From an uncultured Burkholderiaceae bacterium (GTDB lineage: Bacteria > Pseudomonadota > Gammaproteobacteria > Burkholderiales > Burkholderiaceae_F): DNA of 7,195 bases. The notes under the pieces were generated by a model. That model saw nothing but the letters and a program-made list of their open reading frames with translations. It had not been told where the DNA came from and did no database searches. Positions 1 to 7,061 of the stretch are shown here, one piece after another. The stretch's first letter is position 1; every line of letters begins with the position of its first letter. Position numbers and translations under genes: made by a program. The DNA is taken from the NCBI GenBank assembly GCA_937936215.1, contig CALGWX010000161.1:1-7195 (forward strand). The letters are read 5' to 3'.

Positions 1-3000
1 CTTTGCCTCGAATCGGGGTTAACCCGGAACAAGAACTCGATCAACGTCGCGGCGAAGAACGTCGCCGATTTCGCGATCGCGTCGGTGCTCTTCTGGCTGG
101 TTGGCTTCGGTCTCATGTTCGGGCCCACGTGGGGTGGCGCCGTCGGCACCGGCCTCTTTGGCGTTCTCGATCAGCTGCCGAGGCAGGCCGGGCTGCTTGC
201 GTTCGTGTTTTTCCAGGTGATGTTCTGCGCCACGGCAACGACCATCGTGGCCGGGGCGGTCGCCGAGCGCATGCGCTTCGGCGCCTACCTCGGGGTTGCC
301 GCGCTTGTGTCAGCTTTGATCTACCCCGTGTTTGGCCACTGGGCCTGGGGCGGGGCGTGGGGGCTGAGCGAGGCGGGCTGGCTGGCCAGGCTTGGCTTCG
401 TCGACTTTGCGGGTTCGACGGTCGTTCACGGCGTCGGCGGTTGGGTGGCTTTTGTGGCAGTGCTGCTGGTGGGCCCACGGTCAGGCCGCTTTCGGGAAGG
501 CGAGACGCCGCGCGTCATTCCCGCTGGCAACCTGCCGGTCGCGATGCTGGGATCGCTGCTGCTCGCGTTTGGCTGGCTGGGCTTCAATGGTGGCAGCACG
601 CTCGCCTTCGATGAGCGAGTTCCCGGTGTGCTCGTGCACACGACGCTTGCCGCCGCCGCCGGCTGCATCACCGGGCTCCTGGCAGGCCGTCTGTGGCATG
701 GCTACTACGAGATCATGTATGCGATCAACGGCCTCATTGCGGGTCTCGTCGCGATCACCGCCGCTGCCCACGCCGTCTCGCCTTTGGCATCTCTCCTGAT
801 TGGCGCCGTCGGGGCTGTCGCCATGGCCTGGTGCAGCGAGAAGCTGCTGCAATGGCGTATTGACGACGCGGTGGGCGCCATCCCCGCCCACCTGGCGGCC
901 GGTGTCTGGGGCACGCTCGCCGTGGGCCTTTTCGGCGATCCGGAGCGGCTCGGAACCGGGCTGTCGCGGCTGGAGCAGCTCGGTGTACAGACGCTGGGTA
1001 TCGTTGTCTGCGCGCTTTGGTGCACTGCCGTCACCTGGCTCGTGATGCGAACGTGGCGCCGCAGCGGCGGGCTGCGCGTGGATTCGGAGTCCGAGCGCAT
1101 CGGGCTGAATGTGGCCGAACACGGTGCCCGCACGGAGTTGATCGATCTTCTCGAGGCGATGGAGCACCAGCGCAAGAGCGGCGACCTGCGTCAGCGCGTT
1201 CCCGAGGAGCCGTACACCGAAATCGGGCAGATCGCAAGCGCCTATAACCGCGTGATCAGTGCGCTCGACCAGGCGACTCAGCAAACGCTGGCGATCCTGC
1301 GCGACATGCGCGACGGCGTGCTCACCTACACGCGCGGCGGCCTGGTCACGAGCCTGAATCCGGGGGCCGAGAGGCTGCTCGGCGTCGCGGCAAGCCGGGC
1401 GATCGGGCGACCGCTGTCCGAGCTGCTACAACGCGCTGGCTGCTCGCAGCCGCCCGGCGCCGATCGGCTGTGCCGCGCGGGAGCTCAGTTGGAGCTGCGG
1501 ATTATGCGTCCGCGTGAACCGCGCCGCTTTCTCGAGCTCAGCGTGAGCGAGACGCAGGGCGACGGCGGGGTGCAGTACAGCGGCACGCTGCGCGACACCA
1601 GCGACCGCAAGCAGGTCGAGCAGCAGCTGCAGCGCGAGCGGGACATTGCGCAGGTGACACTGGCCTCGATCGGCAACGGCGTGATCACGACGGACGAAGC
1701 GGGCAACGTGCAGTACATGAATGCCGTTGCGGAGGGGCTGACCGGATGGTCGGCGAAGGAGGCACGTGGCCGGCCCGTCAGCCTCGTCTACGAGCTTCGC
1801 GACGAGGCCAGCGGCGAGCCGCTGCCCAACCCGGTGCGGGAGGCGCTGCACCGCGGCCAAGCGGTGCCGCGCCAAGGCCACGCCGTGCTGCGCCAGCGGC
1901 AGGGCGGCAGCGTGCCGGTCCACGACACGGCCGCGCCGATCCGGTCGCGGGAGGGCTTTCTGATCGGTGCCGTGCTGGTGTTCCACGATATGACGCTCAC
2001 GCTGAGCCTGGCGCATGAACTGACCCACCAGGCCTCGCACGACGCCCTGACCGGGGCGCCGAACCGGCGCGAGTTCGAGCGGCGGCTGGACGAACTGCTC
2101 AAGCAGAGCACCGAGCCCGGCCGCGACCATGTCGTCTGCTTTCTCGACCTGGACCAGTTCAAGGTGGTCAATGACACCTGCGGCCATGTGGCGGGAGATG
2201 AGCTTTTGCGCCAAGTGACCCAACTGGTGCGCGATTTGATGCGGGCAGGCGACACGCTCGCTCGCCTGGGCGGCGACGAGTTCGGCCTGATCCTGCAGGC
2301 CTGCCCGCTGGAGAACGCCGTTCAGATCGCCGAGCGTATTCGCGAGGCGATCGCGGACTTTCGCTTTGCGTGGGCGGGCCGCTCGTTCGCGATTGGCGTG
2401 TCGATCGGCATCGTGCCGAGCGGCTACGCCGGTCACGAACTGAGCGCCCTGCTGGCGGCCGCCGACGCAGCCTGCTACGCGGCCAAGGAGGGGGGGCGCA
2501 ACCGCGTGCACGTCTTCCAGCCCAACGACAGCCAGGTTCTGGAACAGCGCGGCCAGCGGCAGTGGGTCGCGCGACTTCAGGCGGCGCTGGACGCGGACCG
2601 CCTCCGGCTGTACGTGCAGCCGGTCGTCCCTCTGCGCGAGGGCAGCCAGGAGCCCGTGTACCACGAGATCCTGGTCCGTCTCCATGAGGACGGGCAGATC
2701 TACCCGCCGGGCGCGTTCCTCCCCGCAGCCGAGCGCTATGGACTGATGCCGCGTATCGATCAGTGGGTCGTGCACAACACGCTGGCGTGGCTCGGCGACC
2801 GGCTGCGCGAGAACGGACGGATCGAGGGCATTTACGCGATCAACCTGTCGGGCGCCTCGCTGTCAGACGAGCGCTTCCGCGCCGCCCTGCGTGGCCGACT
2901 GGAGCGGCTGAAACTGCCACCCGGCGTGCTGTGCTTCGAGATCACCGAGACCGCGGCCGTGGTGAATCTGTCCAAAGTCATCGATTTCATAGAGGAGGTG

Positions 3001-3327
3001 AAGGCGCTCGGCTGCCTGTTCTCGCTCGATGACTTCGGCAGTGGCCTGTCGTCATTCGCCTACCTGAAGAATCTGCCCGTCGACTTCCTGAAGATCGACG
3101 GTAGTTTCGTCAAGGACATCGCCGAGGACCCGATGGACCTGGCGATGGTGCAGGCGATCAACGCGGTCGGCCACGTGATGGGGCTGAAGACGATCGCGGA
3201 ATACGTGGCGAGCGAAGCGATCCTGAAGCGGCTGCGCGAGATCGGTGTCGACTACGGTCAGGGATACCACCTCGGCAAGCCAACGCCGCTGCTCGAAAAA
3301 GGGGCGGTCCACTTGATGCCACGGTGA
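1..3327 (+). CDS. Amt ammonium transporter fused to PAS-PAS-GGDEF-EAL (5' end missing)
   Basis: A membrane ammonium transporter/sensor joined to a cytoplasmic c-di-GMP synthase/phosphodiesterase module. The frame is open from base 1 (LCLESGLTRNKNS, the Amt loop after TM1), so the true start lies upstream; a GTG at 85 is internal. Numbering the 1108 visible residues: Amt 1-355, with phenylalanine-gate F71/F75, D135 (VDFAG), twin histidines H143 and H297, and W192-L-G-F195. A HAMP-like linker spans about 373-423, PAS domains about 428-536 and 548-663. GGDEF is about 673-840, with an intact GGDEF at 757-761 and an RxxD product-inhibition site (RAGD, 748-751). EAL is about 853-1103: the motif reads EIL (E889), with N948, E980, D1010-D1011, K1031, E1067 and Q1087 retained. 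Both enzyme sites therefore look competent, and the Amt channel residues look functional. Amt proteins fused to signalling outputs are known (for example Amt-histidine kinase of Kuenenia). That ammonium controls the output here is inference. Confidence 0.94.
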   Translation, partial: LCLESGLTRNKNSINVAAKNVADFAIASVLFWLVGFGLMFGPTWGGAVGTGLFGVLDQLPRQAGLLAFVFFQVMFCATATTIVAGAVAERMRFGAYLGVAALVSALIYPVFGHWAWGGAWGLSEAGWLARLGFVDFAGSTVVHGVGGWVAFVAVLLVGPRSGRFREGETPRVIPAGNLPVAMLGSLLLAFGWLGFNGGSTLAFDERVPGVLVHTTLAAAAGCITGLLAGRLWHGYYEIMYAINGLIAGLVAITAAAHAVSPLASLLIGAVGAVAMAWCSEKLLQWRIDDAVGAIPAHLAAGVWGTLAVGLFGDPERLGTGLSRLEQLGVQTLGIVVCALWCTAVTWLVMRTWRRSGGLRVDSESERIGLNVAEHGARTELIDLLEAMEHQRKSGDLRQRVPEEPYTEIGQIASAYNRVISALDQATQQTLAILRDMRDGVLTYTRGGLVTSLNPGAERLLGVAASRAIGRPLSELLQRAGCSQPPGADRLCRAGAQLELRIMRPREPRRFLELSVSETQGDGGVQYSGTLRDTSDRKQVEQQLQRERDIAQVTLASIGNGVITTDEAGNVQYMNAVAEGLTGWSAKEARGRPVSLVYELRDEASGEPLPNPVREALHRGQAVPRQGHAVLRQRQGGSVPVHDTAAPIRSREGFLIGAVLVFHDMTLTLSLAHELTHQASHDALTGAPNRREFERRLDELLKQSTEPGRDHVVCFLDLDQFKVVNDTCGHVAGDELLRQVTQLVRDLMRAGDTLARLGGDEFGLILQACPLENAVQIAERIREAIADFRFAWAGRSFAIGVSIGIVPSGYAGHELSALLAAADAACYAAKEGGRNRVHVFQPNDSQVLEQRGQRQWVARLQAALDADRLRLYVQPVVPLREGSQEPVYHEILVRLHEDGQIYPPGAFLPAAERYGLMPRIDQWVVHNTLAWLGDRLRENGRIEGIYAINLSGASLSDERFRAALRGRLERLKLPPGVLCFEITETAAVVNLSKVIDFIEEVKALGCLFSLDDFGSGLSSFAYLKNLPVDFLKIDGSFVKDIAEDPMDLAMVQAINAVGHVMGLKTIAEYVASEAILKRLREIGVDYGQGYHLGKPTPLLEKGAVHLMPR

Positions 3328-3463
3328 CCGCGGTGGCGCGGTGATTGCGCGAGGCCGCTGCTAAAGGCGGTGGCACTGGTGCCGATCGATGATTATCGCC
3401 GCTGACCTCGCAACGATCGCGCCCGCCTTGCCCTGAGCGTCGGTCCGCACAACCGCTTGCCCC

Positions 3464-4714
3464 ATGGACACCGCATCGACCTTCTGGCTGGGCCGCCAGC
3501 CCATCCTTGACCTGACGGGCAACACCGTCGCCTACGAACTGCTGTTCCGTTCCAGCGCCACGGGTGGCGCCGTGGTGACCGACGACCGCACTGCGACGGC
3601 GACGGTCATCAGCCATGCCTTCAGCGAGCTTGGGCTGGCCTCGGTGCTCGGCACCTGCCGCGGCTACATCAACTTCGACGCCGCGCTGCTGATGTCGGAC
3701 GTGGTGGAGCTGCTTCCGCCCGAGCGGACGATGATCGAACTGCTGGAAAGCGTCGAGCTGACGCCGGCGGTCGTCGAGCGCTGCCGCGAGCTGAACGCGC
3801 GCGGTTTTTCATTCGCGCTCGACGACGTCGAGCAGCTCGATGAGACGCACGCGCCGATCCTGCCGTTTGTCGACGTCGTCAAGGTAGACGTGAAGGCGAC
3901 GCCGGCGCAGGCGTTGCCGGGGCTGGTCGGGCGGCTGAGGCAGCTGCCGCGCCGGGTCAAGCCGCTGGCGGAGAAGGTGGACACCGGCGAGCAGGCCGAG
4001 TTCTGCCGGCAGATCGGTTTCGAGCTCTTCCAGGGCTACTTCTTCGCGCGTCCCGTCGTGCTGCAGGGCCGGCGCACCGACCCTTCGCGCCGCGTCCTGC
4101 TGCGCCTGTTGCAGCAGTCGCTGGCCGACGCCGACACCGCCGAGATCGAGGCGACGTTCCGGCAGGCGCCGGAACTCAGCTACAAGCTGATGCGCCTGGT
4201 GAACTCGGTCGGCATCGGCATCCCCAGCGAGATCCGCTCGCTGACGCACGCGCTGATGATGCTCGGCCGGCGGCCGCTGCAGCGCTGGCTGCAGGTGCTG
4301 CTGTTCGCGCATCACAGTGCGGGCGACTTTCCGAGCCCGCTGCTGCAGATGGCGGCGGCGCGCGGCCGGCTGCTGGAGTTGCTGGCGGAGCGCTGCGACG
4401 AGCCGCCGGAGGCCTGCGACCAGGCCTTCATGACGGGCATCCTGTCGTTGCTCGACACTCTGCTGCAGACGCCGATGGCGGAGATCCTCAACGACATCGC
4501 CCTGCCGCCGTCGGTGCGGGATGCCCTGTTGGAGCGCCGCGGCGCGCTCGGCCAGAAGCTGCGGCTGGCGGAAGCGCTCGAGCAGGCCGACGACGCGCAG
4601 GTTGCGCGCCTGCTCGACGCGCACGGCCTGTGCTCGACCGCGGACCTGCCGGCGCTGCAGATCGCGGCGTTGGGCTGGTCGACAGAGTTGGGGATCGTTC
4701 GGCACCGAGCCTGA
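3464..4714 (+). CDS. EAL-HDOD (YuxH-type) c-di-GMP signalling protein
   Basis: A soluble 416-residue protein, the usual length for YuxH/CdgJ-like EAL-HDOD proteins, which tie c-di-GMP to motility or regulation through protein contacts. The EAL domain is about residues 5-200. Its motif reads ELL (E25, in AYELLFR), and the other catalytic positions are present: N70 (YINFD), E92, D120-D121, K140, E170 (LAEKV), Q190 (FQGYFFARP). However, loop 6, normally DDFGxG, reads DDVEQL, a change often linked to weak or lost phosphodiesterase activity; binding without hydrolysis is possible. The HDOD domain is about 205-405 (LSYKLMRLVNS, the SLTHALMMLG region, TGILSLLDTLL). The start is well fixed: an in-frame TGA at 3434-3436 is followed by no ATG, GTG or TTG before the ATG at 3464. 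No clear Shine-Dalgarno is seen. It lies 136 bp after the Amt-GGDEF-EAL gene on the same strand, so co-transcription is possible. Confidence 0.93.
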   Translation: MDTASTFWLGRQPILDLTGNTVAYELLFRSSATGGAVVTDDRTATATVISHAFSELGLASVLGTCRGYINFDAALLMSDVVELLPPERTMIELLESVELTPAVVERCRELNARGFSFALDDVEQLDETHAPILPFVDVVKVDVKATPAQALPGLVGRLRQLPRRVKPLAEKVDTGEQAEFCRQIGFELFQGYFFARPVVLQGRRTDPSRRVLLRLLQQSLADADTAEIEATFRQAPELSYKLMRLVNSVGIGIPSEIRSLTHALMMLGRRPLQRWLQVLLFAHHSAGDFPSPLLQMAAARGRLLELLAERCDEPPEACDQAFMTGILSLLDTLLQTPMAEILNDIALPPSVRDALLERRGALGQKLRLAEALEQADDAQVARLLDAHGLCSTADLPALQIAALGWSTELGIVRHRA

Positions 4715-4727
4715 CTCCTCGCGGTGG

Positions 4728-4787
4728 CCCGCCGCGGGTTGCCGCTAGCCTCGGCAACCCGCCGCGGGTTGCCGCGAGCCTCGGCGG
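4728..4787. repeat. Two-copy 30-bp tandem direct repeat
   Basis: Copy 1 is 4728-4757 and copy 2 is 4758-4787. Both begin CCCGCCGCGGGTTGCCGC and contain AGCCTCGGC after one variable base. They differ only at unit position 19 (T in copy 1, G in copy 2) and at the last two bases (AA versus GG). The repeat starts 13 bases after the stop codon of the EAL-HDOD gene. It could be a small duplication, or a remnant of an intergenic repeat family. Confidence 0.75.
4752..4774 (+). terminator. GC-rich hairpin after the EAL-HDOD gene, possible transcript end
   Basis: Bases 4752-4760 (CGGCAACCC) and 4766-4774 (GGGTTGCCG) form a perfect 9-bp inverted repeat around a 5-base loop. It spans the junction of the two 30-bp repeat copies, 38 bases after a stop codon. 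No T-run follows, so this is not a standard intrinsic terminator. It may stabilise the mRNA 3' end or simply be a consequence of the repeat. Confidence 0.35.
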
Positions 4788-4847
4788 TCGGACAGTTGCT
4801 TGCCGAACCAACGCGATCGACGCGCCGCGCGCGGCTCCGGCGCTTGT

Positions 4848-4868
4848 CGTGGGGGTCGATTCCCCACG
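4848..4868. repeat. 7-bp inverted repeat with a 7-base loop
   Basis: CGTGGGG (4848-4854) pairs perfectly with CCCCACG (4862-4868) around the loop GTCGATT. It resembles a tRNA T-arm, but the first T of the usual TTCRANY loop is G here. No matching acceptor stem or D- or anticodon arms were found upstream, so a functional tRNA is not supported. A structured RNA element or chance are both possible. Confidence 0.4.
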
Positions 4869-5098
4869 GGGCTATCGCGACGGCGAGGGGTCGCTTGGCC
4901 TCGACCCTGGCCGTCGGTCGACCGGACGGATCCCTTCACGCGATGCTTTGGATTGGGGGAGGCATGCCAGCATCCCACTGTCGCTGCCGCTGCGGCTGCG
5001 CGCAGACCGCTTCCAGGCTCGTACGACGGGCCTCGCGCCCCGCGACGGCGCCAGGCTTACTTCAGCGGCGCTTTTGCTTGCCGATAACCGATTGCTGA

Positions 5099-5438
5099 CA
5101 ACGCCGCACCGACGACACCGCAGCGCATGGCGATGACGCGCATCACGGCTGGGCCGGTCTCTACGGCGGCGCGGTGGTGGCGCTGATCTTGATCGCGTTC
5201 GCGGTGATCATCGGGTGCGTGCACGCCGCGTTCATCGTCAGGCTGGTCGGCGACCGCGGACGCATCGACGCACGGGCATCCCATCGACAGCGCGTTGCTC
5301 CTTGTCGAGCGGCGGCGCGATACGGCCGAAGCCTGGCCCGTCCTCGGCCTGCTGTTGGCGCTGGCCGTGGTCGAATCGCTGCGCCGGGTGCCGACCCCGC
5401 GCGCCGATCCGGTGAGCGAGGACGTCGGCGCGACATGA
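5099..5438 (+). pseudogene. Frameshifted small membrane-protein gene (unknown family)
   Basis: I do not recognise this product. From 5099 (just after a TGA at 5096-5098) one frame reads through a Gly/His-rich stretch (HGDDAHHGWAGLYGG) into a clear transmembrane helix (VVALILIAFAVIIGCVHAAF) and then VRLVGDRGRIDAR. At about 5274-5277 sensible coding moves to the next frame: HPIDSALLLVERR, a second hydrophobic helix (PVLGLLLALAVV) and the end SEDVGAT, stopping at 5436-5438. Removing one G from the GGG at 5274-5276 would join both parts. A hand count of 42 codons (5126-5251) gives about 70/40/90% G+C at codon positions 1/2/3; the second part has about 87% at position 3. This is coding-like on the + strand. 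No ATG lies in the first frame (GTG at 5174 or 5177 are the only near candidates), so the 5' end is also uncertain. The stop overlaps the next ORF's ATG. Confidence 0.42.
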
Positions 5439-5596
5439 AGGCCGCCGTCGCACGCGTCGGCGCGCTGCAGAGATCGCGGCTGATCAGCGGCTTCGTGATG
5501 AACTGCTTCCAGGCGCCGCAACTGTTTGTTCTGCTGCAGGTGGCGCTCGAGTTCTTCGAGTTCTTTTTCGACGGGCACATCCTGCGCGAGCCGTGA
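5435..5596 (+). CDS. Small hydrophobic protein, 53 aa, unknown
   Basis: I do not recognise this product. The ATG at 5435 overlaps the preceding gene's stop as ATGA, the typical layout of translationally coupled genes. GAGGA at 5418-5422 is a possible Shine-Dalgarno, at a rather long spacing of 12 bases. The protein has a basic N-terminus (MKAAVARVGALQRSR) followed by one hydrophobic, Phe-rich segment at residues 17-45 (VLLQVALEFFEFFF), then DGHILREP. A single membrane-spanning or membrane-lying helix is likely. About 47 of 53 third codon positions are G or C. The opposite-strand reading of the same DNA (starting MPVEKELEELE) has a clearly weaker third-position bias. The TGA at 5594-5596 is immediately overlapped by another ATG (TGATG), but that frame gives only an Arg/Ala/Pro-rich translation. 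A longer original gene interrupted at 5590-5597 is possible. Confidence 0.42.
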   Translation: MKAAVARVGALQRSRLISGFVMNCFQAPQLFVLLQVALEFFEFFFDGHILREP

Positions 5597-5762
5597 TGGC
5601 GCGGGCTGGCGCCGTGCCCGCCGACGCGAGGCGTGCTTGGAGCCCGCCGCTGCCGAGCAAGGCGTCCGCCAGACGCCCCCTTATTGGGCGACGTCGCCGC
5701 CCGCAATGGCGCGCTACGGCCAGTAGGTCGCGTTTTACGCCGAGGCGGCGGGGGTGGCCGCG

Positions 5763-5771
5763 TGTTATGTT
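5763..5771 (+). promoter_or_regulatory. Possible extended -10 promoter element
   Basis: TGTTATGTT fits the extended -10 pattern TGnTATAAT (TG plus 4 of 6 hexamer bases) and lies about 45 bases before the start of the PagP-OmpW gene. It sits in one of the few A/T-richer patches of the interval. No convincing -35 box is found at the right distance, so the call is weak. Confidence 0.2.
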
Positions 5772-5815
5772 CCGCGGCCGCCCGCCTGCGGCATCGCATC
5801 GATCACGCCGGGCAA

Positions 5816-7045
5816 ATGACCTCCACCGACTCGACGGCCGCCTCGCGGCCGACCTTCTTCCCTCCAGCCCCCGACTTGCGGCGCGCGGGGCAGGCGCTGG
5901 CGCTCGCGCTCGGTGTCTCCATGGCCACGGCGGTGCGGGCACAGCCGGTGGAGCCGTCTTGGACGCAGCGGGCGCTGTCGGCGATCAACGCGTCCTCGCC
6001 GGTCGGCATGGTGCCGGCCGAGCAGCGGCAATCCGGCGCCTTGGGCTGGTTTGGCGACGCCTGGGACGGCAGCAAGCGCATCTTTCGCGACGGGCGCACG
6101 GACTTCGTGCTGCCGCTGTACTCGTGGCATCCGGCCTTCGCCTACCCGAACCGCGACGCGCAGAACCACTACTCGTGGGGCGCCGGGGTGGCGCGCACGC
6201 TGATCGACGAGCGGGACAACGAGCGCATCGTCTACGCGCTCGCTTTCAGCGACTCGCACTACGACCTGCAGGTCATGGCTGGCTATGGCTGGCTGGCGCG
6301 CTGGCCGCTGTTCGCCGGCCTCAAGGGTGGGCTCGGCTACACGGTGTTCGTCGCCGCTCGCTCGGATGCCAACTACATCCCGTTTCCGGGCATCCTGCCG
6401 CTGGCGGGCATCGGCACCGACCGCGTGATGTTCTATGGCAGCTGGATTGCCTTTTCCGACGTGCTGTTCGTTTTCGCGCGGATCTCGCTGCCGCTGGGCG
6501 AGGCAGGCCCGGCGCCGTTCGAGGCTGCGGGCGGCGCCCGACGCAACCTGATCTATGGCGCTGGCGCCTATGTCAACACCGACGCGTCGGGCATCGACAC
6601 GGTGTCTTCCGGCAATGGCTGGGCGCCGATGCTGGGCTACCGGCGTTACCTGTCCGACAGCGTGGCGCTCGACGTCTCGGCGTGGCGAGCCAATTTCACG
6701 CTGGACTGGAACGGCGCGCGGCTTGGCAGCTTCGACTTCACGCCGGTGACGGCGGCGCTGCAGTACCACCTGCCGTCGTACCGCGGCTTTCGCATGTACG
6801 CAGGCCTCGGCGCGGCGTACAACCGGGTCAGCAAGGCGCAGATGCCCGGCTACGCGCTGGAGCGGACGCACTTCGCGCCCGTGGTGCAGGCCGGGGTCGA
6901 CTTCGCGGTGAGCGACTCGGTGGTCATCACGGCCGGGCTGGGGGCCAACTTCTCGCGCAATCGCCTGACCCAGAACGGCGCCGGCCTCGGCACGGTGCAG
7001 CTTTCGCCGGTCGCCTTCAGCCTGGGCATCGGGCTGACGTTCTGA
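5816..7045 (+). CDS. PagP-OmpW fusion: lipid A palmitoyltransferase with second beta-barrel
   Basis: A predicted outer-membrane protein of 409 residues joining two families. Residues 1-42 look like a signal peptide with a long n-region (RR at 22-23), core ALALALGVSMATA and cleavage after VRA42. Residues about 83-225 match PagP, which moves a palmitate from a phospholipid to lipid A. The catalytic residues are present: H105 (YSWHPAFAY), D146 and S147 (AFSDS). G158 (AGYGW) aligns with the E. coli Gly88 'hydrocarbon ruler', and P100 with Pro28; R182 and NYIP at 186-189 are also conserved. After a linker (226-241), residues 242-409 resemble OmpW: alternating strand pattern, LQYHLP, MYAGLGAAYN, QAGVDF and the ending LSPVAFSLGIGLTF with the terminal Phe used for barrel assembly. 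E. coli PagP and OmpW are separate proteins of about 160-190 residues each. The frame is continuous, so the fusion is not a split-frame artefact within this sequence. The ATG at 5816 was chosen because it gives a signal peptide; only a weak GCCGGG precedes it. What the second barrel carries is unknown. Confidence 0.88.
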   Translation: MTSTDSTAASRPTFFPPAPDLRRAGQALALALGVSMATAVRAQPVEPSWTQRALSAINASSPVGMVPAEQRQSGALGWFGDAWDGSKRIFRDGRTDFVLPLYSWHPAFAYPNRDAQNHYSWGAGVARTLIDERDNERIVYALAFSDSHYDLQVMAGYGWLARWPLFAGLKGGLGYTVFVAARSDANYIPFPGILPLAGIGTDRVMFYGSWIAFSDVLFVFARISLPLGEAGPAPFEAAGGARRNLIYGAGAYVNTDASGIDTVSSGNGWAPMLGYRRYLSDSVALDVSAWRANFTLDWNGARLGSFDFTPVTAALQYHLPSYRGFRMYAGLGAAYNRVSKAQMPGYALERTHFAPVVQAGVDFAVSDSVVITAGLGANFSRNRLTQNGAGLGTVQLSPVAFSLGIGLTF

Positions 7046-7061
7046 CGGCGCGGGCGGTCGG

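Larger units (their letters stand above)
4715..5098. other. Gene-poor intergenic stretch
   Basis: Open frames exist on both strands, as expected at this G+C. None combines a plausible start, a normal protein composition and a strong third-position G+C bias. Frame-1 codons from about 4789 have a mixed third position, and the translations are Arg/Ala/Pro-rich. What can be seen is a 30-bp tandem repeat at 4728-4787, a hairpin within it, and a second hairpin at 4848-4868. A degraded gene cannot be excluded. Confidence 0.5.

Noticed and set aside
1426..2775. 449-codon open frame on the - strand
   Set aside because: It lies fully inside the PAS-GGDEF-EAL coding region, whose domains are unambiguous. 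The translation is His/Arg/Gln-rich without a domain, typical of an antisense shadow in GC-rich DNA.
3371..3383. TGGCAC resembling a sigma-54 -24 box, and a GGCAC/GTGCC inverted repeat, before the EAL-HDOD gene
   Set aside because: The -12 GC element is absent at the required distance, and the inverted repeat leaves only a 2-base loop if fully paired. Neither supports a promoter or terminator.
3809..4705. 298-codon open frame on the - strand
   Set aside because: Antisense to the EAL-HDOD gene. Its Gln/Arg-rich translation is a codon-bias shadow.
4964..5098. Short ORF with a CRCRCGC cluster, preceded by GGGGGAGG
   Set aside because: The purine run is only about one base from the ATG, too close to act as a ribosome site. 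The Cys pattern comes from a CTGCCGCTGCGG-type simple sequence.
5057..5578. - strand ORF starting MPVEKELEELERHLQQ (coiled-coil-like)
   Set aside because: Third-position G+C is clearly weaker than in the + strand readings of the same DNA, and composition degrades after the first 50 residues. Kept only as a less likely alternative to the + strand small genes.
5674..5690. CGCCC/GGGCG inverted repeat around CCTTATT
   Set aside because: Only 5 bp and no T-run; not distinguishable from chance in this base composition.
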